Below the pieces are notes generated by a model. It worked only from the letters and a program-made list of their open reading frames with translations. It searched no databases and was not told where the DNA came from. 64,000 nucleotides of DNA from NCBI GenBank assembly GCA_013359265.1, contig JABWCD010000006.1:124001-188000 (forward strand), in the 5' to 3' direction. Source of the DNA: Candidatus Hydrogenedentota bacterium. Lineage in GTDB: Bacteria > Hydrogenedentota > Hydrogenedentia > Hydrogenedentales > SLHB01. This document shows, in pieces, positions 43,939 to 52,104 of the stretch. The number at the start of each line of letters is the position of its first letter. The first letter of the stretch is position 1. Made by a program: the position numbers and the translations under genes.

Positions 43939-44220
43939 CTACTTCCCCGGGTTGATCTGCGCCGGTGCGGTAAAGAATCGCTTTCCATCTCGAATCTCTA
44001 CCACGTCAGCGTCACCGATCTTTCGGTCTGTGCCTCCAGGCACGACCTCGAACAAGTCGCGGTCGGGGCCGATCTGTGCCGGTGGCACCTGCCGGAGCTG
44101 CAAACCGGTCATGGTCTCGTCCGTCACCTTGTAGTGCACTCGATCAATCTGGATGTGGTACTCGTGACCTGGCGGCGGACCCCCGGGATGGCCTGGTTTG
44201 GTACCTTCTGCGTTGCTCAT
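43939..44220 (-). CDS. Ubiquitin-like modifier (multiubiquitin family)
   Basis: 93 residues from the ATG at 44220 with AGGAGG upstream. After a Gly/Pro-rich tail of about 22 residues a beta-grasp-like domain follows: YHIQIDRVHYKV, TGLQLRQV, DLFEVVPGGTDRKIGDADVVEI and RFFTAPAQINPGK. The chain ends PGK, not GG, so the last residue must be trimmed or the chemistry differs from classical ubiquitin. It is the first gene of the five-gene operon and was probably named for the repeats found in relatives; here only one domain is present. Confidence 0.8.
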   Translation of the reverse strand: MSNAEGTKPGHPGGPPPGHEYHIQIDRVHYKVTDETMTGLQLRQVPPAQIGPDRDLFEVVPGGTDRKIGDADVVEIRDGKRFFTAPAQINPGK

Positions 44221-44249
44221 TGGCAAGCCTCCTTTGGTTTCTTGATACC

Positions 44250-44310
44250 AATATACCACAGAACCTCCGCTCTTGACAAGCGCGGTTACTTGGTGCATAA
44301 TCTGATTATG
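44250..44310. promoter_or_regulatory. Divergent promoters sharing one -35, with RHH operator
   Basis: Plus strand: TTGACA (44273-44278), 17 bases, CATAAT (44296-44301). Minus strand: TTGTCA (44274-44279), 18 bases, TATATT (44250-44255). The two -35 boxes are the same DNA shifted by one base, so the promoters must compete. The perfect palindrome CATAATCTGATTATG (44296-44310) covers the plus -10 and the ATG of the ribbon-helix-helix gene and is its likely autoregulatory operator. Confidence 0.8.
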
Positions 44311-44520
44311 AAGCCAGTGAAAACCATGAGCATCCGGCTCTCCGTGGAGCAGGCCGAGGCGTTGGAAATTGTGGCCAGCGTGGAGTCCTTGCCCCTGTCG
44401 GAAGTGATCCGGACAGCGATCAACGAGCATATTGAGAGCAAGACGAAGGAGTCGGCGTTTCAAGACAGCCTGAGAGATCGTCTTGCGAAGGCACAGCGCT
44501 TGCTCAGGCCGGGCAGCTAA
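44308..44520 (+). CDS. Ribbon-helix-helix regulator, probably leaderless
   Basis: 70 residues. KTMSIRLSVEQAEALEIVASVESLPLSEVIRTAINEHIE is a classic CopG-type strand-helix-helix; the tail is helical and basic. The ATG lies 6 bases after the -10 CATAAT, so the transcript should start at or near the ATG with no leader. The palindrome at 44296-44310 includes the start codon. The gene is divergent from the ubiquitin-like operon and shares its -35, so it probably controls both. Confidence 0.85.
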   Translation: MKPVKTMSIRLSVEQAEALEIVASVESLPLSEVIRTAINEHIESKTKESAFQDSLRDRLAKAQRLLRPGS

Positions 44521-44913
44521 GATACGCTCCTGCGGACGGCTCGATTGTCCATCCTTTAAGCCAGTTTCCTTTTCGGACCACGACTTTTGGTAGCACCCAA
44601 CAGGTCGCGCAAAGTGGCCCGAAGGCGAAGACGGCGAGTATCAACTTGAGTAACAGGGGGACCACGGGAGCGTTGAACGCTCCTTCCACACAACGCCTCA
44701 GCTTGCTTCGCTCGTTGGGGTCATAACCCAATCATACGTCCCAACAGATGAGCAATCGCGTCCCATGTACCACACTTCTTCAAAGGCGCATAAAGGACTC
44801 CAATTTCACTCGGCCTCGAACACAGTTTGAAAGAGCAAGGACTAAAATGCTAAAAATGATGAGTTGGTATGCTCCAGTAGCGGCATGGTGATCCGAGGAT
44901 GGAGGTTTCTATT
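44521..44913. other. Gap without convincing gene
   Basis: A TTG-started minus frame (44504-44731) codes for a chain with one hydrophobic helix and overlaps the ribbon-helix-helix gene; it has no ribosome binding site and is not accepted. A weak promoter for the next operon may be TTGAAA (44827-44832) with TAAAAA (44851-44856). From about 44750 on, the DNA becomes more AT-rich, which continues through the following operon. Confidence 0.4.
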
Positions 44914-46125
44914 ATGTGCGCACAAGCTAGACCCCCGACAGGATTTCCTTCCGAGTTGCCCAAACTACTTCACAATCTAAAGATTATCATCGCTTTCGTT
45001 TGCACAGCGATCGTTTTTGCGTCTGGGTGTGGCAATGAGGGCGGTCACAGTACGGAAGCCGCGGGGCCGGTTCGAGTGGTCTCATGGGGAGGACAATTTC
45101 AGCAAGACTTGATGGAATCGTGGGTTCTACCGTCAGCAAAAGCCGTTAAGGTCGACGTCGAATCGGAGTCTTGGGACGGCGATTACGGTGCCCTAAAGGC
45201 TAGGATTGAACAAGGAGTGAATTCTTGGGACATTGTACACGTAGAGTCCCAGTTCGTCGTGGATATAGACCGCTCCAAGCTCTTCCATAAACTGAATTTC
45301 GCATATCAAAGACTCGAGAGCATTGAGCCAGAATTATCTGGCGCAGTCAAAGCTACGCTTCAAGATGGCTACGCAATACCCGTGCTTCAATATGGATACG
45401 TACTCGCCTATCGAGAAGACCAAATACCAGCTAGCAAAGGTGCGAAGCTCGCATGGCCAGCCCTCTGGGATTCGGAAAAGTACCCAGGATCGTGTGGCCT
45501 GAGGGATTTCCCGATTGGAAACATTGAGGTGGCACTTTTGTCTTTGGGTAAGTCACCAGAAAGCTCATTGTATCAGTCCGATCTTCGCCCGGCTGACGTT
45601 CAATCGGCAGTCGAGGAGGCGTTTGCACGTCTAGATCAATTGCTGACCATTAGAAATATTGTCTGGTGGAAGCAAGGAGACGAACTGCAACGCGGGTTGA
45701 CGAGCGGGCGTATGGCGTTAGCAGGCGCATGGTCTGGCAGAGTGTACTCCGCCCATACGGAACTTTGTCCTGATCCAAGTAAAGACCCAGAGGATTGTGT
45801 ACTTCGTCTTTCTTCAGCAGAAGCACTCGTCAGTACGGACTGGTGGGTAATCCCTAAGAATGCACCACATGCCGCTGCAGCCGAAAAAATTCTTGTTAGC
45901 CTGTTTCAAAAAGATCGCGTACCAAGCGCCGCCAACTTTTCCAAGAAACAAGGTTATTTGGTCCCTGTAGTCGACGCATTGCCGAACAACGATAGGGCCG
46001 CATCTCATTATTTGACAGCAGGAAGCCAGAAGAACCCGGAAGCAATCTCGCTTGATGACCGCTTCTGGAGTGAGAACTACACATGGATCGCCGACCGATG
46101 GAGACTTTGGCGAAGCAAACAATAA
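44914..46125 (+). CDS. Polyamine-type ABC substrate-binding lipoprotein
   Basis: 403 residues from the ATG at 44914 (GGAGG 8 bases upstream). A hydrophobic stretch IIIAFVCTAIVFASGC ends in a lipobox cysteine. The mature part begins VRVVSWGGQFQQDLMESW and contains NSWDIVHVES and LQYGYVLAYREDQIP, the pattern of PotD-like binding proteins for spermidine, putrescine or related cations. The length fits. It ends 11 bases before a permease gene. The ligand cannot be read from the sequence; an amine or an amine conjugate is plausible. Confidence 0.85.
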   Translation: MCAQARPPTGFPSELPKLLHNLKIIIAFVCTAIVFASGCGNEGGHSTEAAGPVRVVSWGGQFQQDLMESWVLPSAKAVKVDVESESWDGDYGALKARIEQGVNSWDIVHVESQFVVDIDRSKLFHKLNFAYQRLESIEPELSGAVKATLQDGYAIPVLQYGYVLAYREDQIPASKGAKLAWPALWDSEKYPGSCGLRDFPIGNIEVALLSLGKSPESSLYQSDLRPADVQSAVEEAFARLDQLLTIRNIVWWKQGDELQRGLTSGRMALAGAWSGRVYSAHTELCPDPSKDPEDCVLRLSSAEALVSTDWWVIPKNAPHAAAAEKILVSLFQKDRVPSAANFSKKQGYLVPVVDALPNNDRAASHYLTAGSQKNPEAISLDDRFWSENYTWIADRWRLWRSKQ

Positions 46126-46136
46126 GATCGTGAAGC

Positions 46137-49100
46137 ATGGATACTCTTGGTCCAACATGGAACTACTTGCTATCCTGCGCTCCAGCGCTTGCGATTTCAT
46201 CAATAATTGCAACCGTAACCGCTACTGCTATGTTGGATGTCATTGGCCTCAATCGCGCTCATCTGACCGCATTACACAGGTGGGTGTGGGTGTTGGTATG
46301 GCTAATACACTTCTTGCCACTAATAGTTGCTCCAGTCGTTGTAGCAGCATTTCTTTATCGACTCGTAGAATCGGCCCCTTTATGGTTCCGGGACTACCAA
46401 CAATCACCCGTGGTGCTAGCTATCTTTGGTTATCTGTTTCACACAGCGATAGCCGTATGCATTCTAGAACGGGTCTTCGGTTGGACTACACGAAGAGCCG
46501 GCCTCCGGAATCTGCTATTCAACCTCGCGTCCTCACCACGCCATATTCGCATAGCAGTCTCAGCAATTAAACTCTGTCAACCCATTCTTGTCACGATTGG
46601 GCTAGTGTACCTCCTGCAAAACCTCATGCTCGCGAGCCCGTTCTTCGTGAAACACGATACCCCCCTCAGCGACATCTTGGCATTGATGAAGAAGACCACA
46701 ACCGCTTTTGAGCGGCAATACACAGGAGCAATCGTCTTTATTTCTATAGCATTGTATATTGGTACTCTATATTTCCTTTCTGCGTTCATAACGTACTTGT
46801 TTGGACATCTTGCCACACTCAAACCACGCACATTACATGGTGCAACGAAGAGTTCTCGCGTCATCAAGACGTCTATCGGAAATGTTGTCCACTACATACA
46901 ATGTTGCTGTTTGTCCGCGTCCACAGTCTTCCTAATTACGGCGATGGCTACCGTGCTAATTATAATCATATACGGATTGGTCACTGGCTTTCATGCAATC
47001 AAGGCATCTCAACTAGTCGACATACCATCTTCCATATTCTCTCCCGGAACAAGCACTGCATTCGTAGTGTGTCTTTTGGCAATTTTAGCAGCCACGATTC
47101 GCAGTGCCCGCAACATCCGGCGGAAAAAATACCCCATATACATTATTACCCTCTTCGCGTTAACACCTCCAGGAGTCTATGCCTCGCTATTTCTTCCCTT
47201 CTTGAATTCAGGGACCAAAACAATTTTGCTGATGTTTTCGATAGGTGTGCTTTCACTTTCGACCTTTCTATTCCTAGGATATAACACGATTTTCGTAAGA
47301 CGCCATCAAGCTCTCCTCAATGCGCGATTGCTGCGCTTATCCCCAGGTCCTTATTTTAGTGTTTTTTTGAAGTCTGAACTTATGAGTCTATTTCCCATGG
47401 CGATAGTAGTCGCTTACATCATTTGGTCGGAAGAAGGACTGCAAAAAGGCTTTGATGCGAACTACAAGTCGCTAAGTTCTTTCATGTACACCCACGATAC
47501 AACATGGCCGACATCGACGTTTGTCGGACTTGTCTTGAGCGCAATAGTATGGCTCTTCCTTTTTTGGGCAATCCGTAAGATTGTCTTAATGAGAACGCAG
47601 CAACTTCGTGTTCGTTGGCCTATCAGCGCCTTTGTGGGATGGGGGAGATTACGCTCCTTACTCCGCCTACTAGTCCTAATGTCTGCGACAGCGTTCTTTG
47701 CTGTTACTCTTTCCTGCAACGCCTTCGCTGCGGCGACTTCGAGTACTCTAATCGCAACGACGGCCGATATTGGCACGGTTTCTGCTGCAAAGGACATTTC
47801 ATTTAGCGAGGGAACCCGATCTATAAACCTAACGCCAGAAGGTTCAAATGCTGCATATCGAATCGTCCTGAATTCAAAGATGTCATCACGACTGACCCTA
47901 AAGAAATCCTCACCTGTCCTGGCCCTAACCGCGATAGACCTCAACGTTTCAGGATCGGCAGAATTAGTTCTTGCGGCAGATAGTCCAATGAGCATTGGGC
48001 TCCTTAAGATAGGCTCAGTTAAACTTGCATATGATGTTCCAACGCAACTCACACTCAGTATTGAGAATCTGGCTATCGATGAACTTGAAATCGATGGCGC
48101 ATCGGCCAAGGTGCGAGTCCAGCTTTTGTTTGGGGGAGCGGCTTCTGTGCATCGCTTTTCTGCCCGCGATGTACAATTTGGAGAAGCGTGTATTAATTTG
48201 CGCCAACTTCCAGGTCAGGGGGATTGCGACATTGCCATAATGGGCGCAAAAGCTGAACGCCTCGACGTCGACGGCAATTCGGCGAATCCCGTACCGCCTG
48301 TGCGTGTTCAGATCCGTGACTTTTGTCTTGAGAGCCCAATCCCTACTAGAGGGGCGCCAAGCATTGAGTTTCATAACCTCGATATGCGCCAACTCGAGCT
48401 TGATGTCACTGTTCCCGCACAGTCAGGAGCGCTGGCCGTGTGCTCGGTCAGGGATTGCGTTATATCTGGTAGATCATCAATAAAGTTTCCGTCAAACATG
48501 AATGCTGACTTGAGACTCGAAAACTTGGCCTTAACTGACAGATTGCATGTGAGCGCCGAACGCCTCGCTATATCTGTCTCTACAACAACATCGAACGGGA
48601 GTCTTGCCCGTGGCGAAATAGAGTTGGAGGCAGCAGCGTTCGACAGACTTTTCTTGCACAATATCGGACTTTACAACCTTTCACTAGCGGAGCGCGTTCC
48701 AAACGGAATAACATCACAATGGGAATTCAATGAACTACAGGGGGTTGAGATTGCAAATCGTATTAACGTGCCAGCTACGCTTGTTTTTAAGATTGTACAG
48801 TTATCAAAACAAGATCCGAACAGAACACGCGACTTTCTGCAGTTGTTGGGTGGCAAAGGCTATATGAACCCATCCGGCGAGCCACTGAGGAACGAGATTT
48901 CGTACGAATTGAAAAAGAACGAGCTAAACGCTCGGTCGCCAATACTCGGATTCATAATGGACTGGTTCACAGGCTTCGGCGTTAATTACAGGAAACCTCT
49001 TGGATTGATGGTTGCGTATACGGCTATTTATTTAGTCGTCAATTGTGTTTGCGTTTCCTTATGTTTGAAAAAGGTTAAGGAACCGAGCGGTCCTTTTACA

Positions 49101-49262
49101 AGCTTTAGACATGTGTTGATTTCCATACTGACCGGTGAACGATTCACTAAGCTGGATGCGAACCTCTATCCATATCCACACGTGTTTGAGACAGCATTTC
49201 GCTTTACTTTGTTTGTACAGATCACTGTCTTGTGTCTTTATTGGGGCAACACGGTATTATGA
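46137..49262 (+). CDS. Giant permease-like membrane protein with solenoid domain
   Basis: 1041 residues. About twelve hydrophobic helices lie in residues 15-540, arranged like two PotB/PotC-type permease halves in one chain. Residues 550-880 have no membrane helix and repeat short strands (LDLNVSGSAELVLAAD, GLLKIGSVKLAY, NLAIDELEIDG), like a pentapeptide- or bactofilin-type solenoid. Two more helices lie at the end. I know no permease with such an insert. It would be the channel for the binding protein upstream, with the solenoid on one side of the membrane. It overlaps the next gene by four bases (ATGA). Confidence 0.65.
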   Translation: MDTLGPTWNYLLSCAPALAISSIIATVTATAMLDVIGLNRAHLTALHRWVWVLVWLIHFLPLIVAPVVVAAFLYRLVESAPLWFRDYQQSPVVLAIFGYLFHTAIAVCILERVFGWTTRRAGLRNLLFNLASSPRHIRIAVSAIKLCQPILVTIGLVYLLQNLMLASPFFVKHDTPLSDILALMKKTTTAFERQYTGAIVFISIALYIGTLYFLSAFITYLFGHLATLKPRTLHGATKSSRVIKTSIGNVVHYIQCCCLSASTVFLITAMATVLIIIIYGLVTGFHAIKASQLVDIPSSIFSPGTSTAFVVCLLAILAATIRSARNIRRKKYPIYIITLFALTPPGVYASLFLPFLNSGTKTILLMFSIGVLSLSTFLFLGYNTIFVRRHQALLNARLLRLSPGPYFSVFLKSELMSLFPMAIVVAYIIWSEEGLQKGFDANYKSLSSFMYTHDTTWPTSTFVGLVLSAIVWLFLFWAIRKIVLMRTQQLRVRWPISAFVGWGRLRSLLRLLVLMSATAFFAVTLSCNAFAAATSSTLIATTADIGTVSAAKDISFSEGTRSINLTPEGSNAAYRIVLNSKMSSRLTLKKSSPVLALTAIDLNVSGSAELVLAADSPMSIGLLKIGSVKLAYDVPTQLTLSIENLAIDELEIDGASAKVRVQLLFGGAASVHRFSARDVQFGEACINLRQLPGQGDCDIAIMGAKAERLDVDGNSANPVPPVRVQIRDFCLESPIPTRGAPSIEFHNLDMRQLELDVTVPAQSGALAVCSVRDCVISGRSSIKFPSNMNADLRLENLALTDRLHVSAERLAISVSTTTSNGSLARGEIELEAAAFDRLFLHNIGLYNLSLAERVPNGITSQWEFNELQGVEIANRINVPATLVFKIVQLSKQDPNRTRDFLQLLGGKGYMNPSGEPLRNEISYELKKNELNARSPILGFIMDWFTGFGVNYRKPLGLMVAYTAIYLVVNCVCVSLCLKKVKEPSGPFTSFRHVLISILTGERFTKLDANLYPYPHVFETAFRFTLFVQITVLCLYWGNTVL

Positions 49263-50800
49263 GGACAGAAAGCCCATCACTGAGGGACAATCTTGTGTCA
49301 GACTCACCGCGGATTGAGTATTGGACGCGGAAACATAACCAGCCAAACTGGACTCCAGATATTCACTTTGGAATTTGGAAGCAGTCAAGTCACGATTTTG
49401 CATCAGCGGTTGAGCAGAATACGCATGAGACGGTAGAGTTTCTGCTGGAAAGGTGCTCAATTCTCCATTTGACTCGAGGGCTTCGTGTGATCGATTTTGC
49501 CTGCGGCAAAGGAGACCTCTTATTGCACCTAGCAAAGCGCTTACCGAGCCTGGAAGTCGGAGTCGGAATCGACATCGCGCCTAGCGCCATCGAAGCGTGC
49601 GAAAAACGTACAAGACAGTTAGAGGGTACGCATAAAATCGGTACAAAACTGAATTGGATTGCTGCAGGTCTCGAAGGTCTTTCGGGTCTGTTGAGCAGCT
49701 CTAAAGTGCCTAGCTTTGACCTGCTGCTTTGCCGCGATGCCTACTATCTGCTGAGTGCCGACGAGCAGTGCACTTTCTGGAAGACTGCGTTTTCGCTGTT
49801 AGGTGATGGCGGTGCTGTGTTTATAGCAGATCTATCCGTAAGACGTGGGATGGAAGGAACAGCGGAGGCACTGTTAGTAAGGCGGCAACACGGTGGGCAG
49901 CCGATAATATGGAACCATGAATCCGGCAAACATCGGTCTTTTTCACACATTTCACTTGCGCGTAAAGTGGGATTCGAATTGAATGGGGATGTTAAGATTG
50001 ACGAATTCGCTGTGGGTGACAGTTATAGAGAAGCTGCATCTCAGTTTCGCGGCGACGAGAAAACAGTTGAGGTGTACTCAAAGTTGGCGACATTTGCAGC
50101 CTATGATGAGGTTGCACAATGCTCAAGTGTGCCGTACATTCAATCCATTTTCGTTAAAACAGCCCCGAACGCTGTTCTAGAGGATCGTGAGCATATTGGG
50201 ATTGAATTAGAGCGAGAGATTAACGGTGCATTGCGGCCTGGAAGCGTGCTGCTTCCCTGGAAGTCTTGGTCGTTGATAATTGGAAGGTCCGGTGCCGGCA
50301 AAACCACTTTACTGAACTTGCTGGCCGGAACAGCGAAGTGTCGGGGCGTTTGTAGGGTGAACCTGTCCGATAAGAAGATTTATCTCTTGCCACAGGATGT
50401 GGAACTTTTGTCGCAACTTACCGTCGGTCAAAATATCGAACTCTTCTCTAATGCGATGAGTGATCTTGCCCGAGTATGTACGATTCTTGGTTTGGATGCC
50501 AAGTTACTTAGAAGGAAGGCCGATTCGCGCCTGAGTGGTGGAGAGCGCCAGCGTGTGGCCATTGCGCAGGCGCTTGTTGCAGGACCGGATATTCTTTTGC
50601 TTGACGAGCCCTCACGTGGAATTGATCGCGTCAGAAGGGAGCAGCTTCTTTACTATCTTGGCGAGTACCGCAAGAGTGGAAACAATCCATCTACGGTTAT
50701 CTGGGTCGACCATGACTTCTGGTCGATGCGGGAGTCGTTCGACACCATTTATGAGATTATGGGGGGACGGGTTGTGTGTTTGGATGCGAAGGCTACCTGA
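49259..50800 (+). CDS. SAM methyltransferase fused to ABC transporter ATPase
   Basis: 513 residues. The first 300 residues are a class I methyltransferase with motif I VIDFACGKGD near residue 80 and CRDAYYLL near 155. The last 190 are an ABC ATPase: Walker A GRSGAGKTT, signature LSGGERQRVAIA and Walker B ILLLDEPSRG, with the switch histidine in VDHDFWS. The join is in-frame with no sign of error. The ATPase would drive the permease. The fused methyltransferase may modify the incoming substrate at the pore, which is a new idea to me. ATGA overlap with the permease. Confidence 0.85.
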   Translation: MRTESPSLRDNLVSDSPRIEYWTRKHNQPNWTPDIHFGIWKQSSHDFASAVEQNTHETVEFLLERCSILHLTRGLRVIDFACGKGDLLLHLAKRLPSLEVGVGIDIAPSAIEACEKRTRQLEGTHKIGTKLNWIAAGLEGLSGLLSSSKVPSFDLLLCRDAYYLLSADEQCTFWKTAFSLLGDGGAVFIADLSVRRGMEGTAEALLVRRQHGGQPIIWNHESGKHRSFSHISLARKVGFELNGDVKIDEFAVGDSYREAASQFRGDEKTVEVYSKLATFAAYDEVAQCSSVPYIQSIFVKTAPNAVLEDREHIGIELEREINGALRPGSVLLPWKSWSLIIGRSGAGKTTLLNLLAGTAKCRGVCRVNLSDKKIYLLPQDVELLSQLTVGQNIELFSNAMSDLARVCTILGLDAKLLRRKADSRLSGGERQRVAIAQALVAGPDILLLDEPSRGIDRVRREQLLYYLGEYRKSGNNPSTVIWVDHDFWSMRESFDTIYEIMGGRVVCLDAKAT

Positions 50801-50812
50801 GGGAAGATCACT

Positions 50813-51925
50813 GTGCATAGTTCCGCGAGGTGGCAAGAGAGGACATTTGCTCCACTGAGACAAATATCCGCAACCCAAGTAGAAGATTTGAGTGGTCGGA
50901 TGTTGCTTCAATGTTGTGGTACACAATATCTGGGGCTACTTTGGCGAGACGACGCTCGATCAGCGATTCGAGAATGCGTTCTAGACTTGGACCCGATAAA
51001 TTTCGGATCCCTTGGAAGTCAATATATCGGTGGCACTCATCCTTCGCGGCTAAGTTTTGAAGAGACTCTGCGAAGCGCGTGTGGTCAAGAAGCATGCCTA
51101 GCTTTCAATAGCGGCTGGGCCGCCTGCTATGGGGTTGCAGAGGCTATTTCGCGTATGGGTTTCCAAGTACTCTCGGACATTCGCTCCCACAATTCCACAA
51201 TTCGAGGACTTCGAAAGTCGACTCCTGTTGCTGTCAGCGATATTACGAATCGTGACGCGACGCACAGGATAGTAAATGATGAAGAATCAAAAGTGGCTGT
51301 ATTCTACCCTGCACTTGAAGGAATATCGGGAGAAGTGGTGTGCCCTAGTCTCTCATCTATTCCCAGAAAGAGGCTGTTATTAATTCAAGATGAGTGCCAC
51401 ACATTTGGCGCTTGTGGAGTTCACGGCTATGAACTGCCGATTGATGTTCGGCCGGACATTCGGATTCTTGGGTTGAGTAAGGCTTATGGAACTGTGGGGG
51501 CCGCTGTCGTAGGCAGTTCCGAGATCATCAATGCAATTATTGCTCACGCATCACCGTGGATCTTTTCGACTCCCCTCCCCCCAATCGTATGGCAAGTCAA
51601 CAATGCCTTGTGGCCCATTGTAACCGCTATGCAGGCCGAGCGTGAAAGAATTCAAGCTTTGGGAGATCGTTTTAGGAGTAGATTTCGAGCGTCAGAGATA
51701 GTTGTCTTGGGGGAGCGACATGTTTCTGGGGTGCGCATAGGAAAGCGCGCTCGCCCAGCACAGTTCGAAGATCTACTTCAGCGAAGCGGTATTTTTCTTC
51801 GAGTTTCCAGCTTTCCTACAATGCCTCTGGGGTTGGACACCGCCCGGGTCGTCTTCAATCCGTTTCATACAGAAGATAATGTGGACTTCGTCGCCGACAC
51901 AATCATTTCGACACTGCATTCGTAG
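50813..51925 (+). CDS. PLP enzyme of the alpha-oxoamine synthase type
   Basis: 370 residues from a GTG at 50813, 12 bases after the ATPase stop. INFGSLGSQYIGGTHPSRLSFEETL near residue 70 is the family start. DECHTFGACGVHGYELP has the Asp and His at PLP, and LSKAYGTVGAAVVG the lysine. Relatives join an amino acid to an acyl-CoA or acyl-carrier donor (aminolaevulinate, biotin and sphingolipid pathways). The N-terminus is a bit short. With the methyltransferase-ATPase it suggests that the imported compound is built into something. Confidence 0.8.
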   Translation: MHSSARWQERTFAPLRQISATQVEDLSGRMLLQCCGTQYLGLLWRDDARSAIRECVLDLDPINFGSLGSQYIGGTHPSRLSFEETLRSACGQEACLAFNSGWAACYGVAEAISRMGFQVLSDIRSHNSTIRGLRKSTPVAVSDITNRDATHRIVNDEESKVAVFYPALEGISGEVVCPSLSSIPRKRLLLIQDECHTFGACGVHGYELPIDVRPDIRILGLSKAYGTVGAAVVGSSEIINAIIAHASPWIFSTPLPPIVWQVNNALWPIVTAMQAERERIQALGDRFRSRFRASEIVVLGERHVSGVRIGKRARPAQFEDLLQRSGIFLRVSSFPTMPLGLDTARVVFNPFHTEDNVDFVADTIISTLHS

Positions 51926-51974
51926 CTCACAGATAGTCGCGTCTGACACTTACTGCTATCTTGTTTGGACCTGT

Positions 51975-52017
51975 CTTGCCGATGCAAGCAAGTGACTTGT
52001 TGGGTGACGAACCCAAC
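51975..52017. terminator. Two small hairpins after the transport operon
   Basis: CTTGC (51975-51979) pairs with GCAAG (51984-51988), and GTTGGGT (51999-52005) pairs with ACCCAAC (52011-52017). No T-run follows, so termination is only possible, not shown. Confidence 0.35.
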
Positions 52018-52104
52018 GAATCTTCCTGATGTGGTTCTGGCTGTCGGACAGATGCCCCGTTAGGCGTCCTTGAAAAAAGGACACCTTTGTGTAATCATGT
52101 ATCC

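Noticed and set aside
44504-44731. Minus-strand TTG-started frame of 75 codons with one hydrophobic helix
   Set aside because: No ribosome binding site, rare start codon, overlaps the 3' end of the ribbon-helix-helix gene; kept only as a remark in the gap entry.
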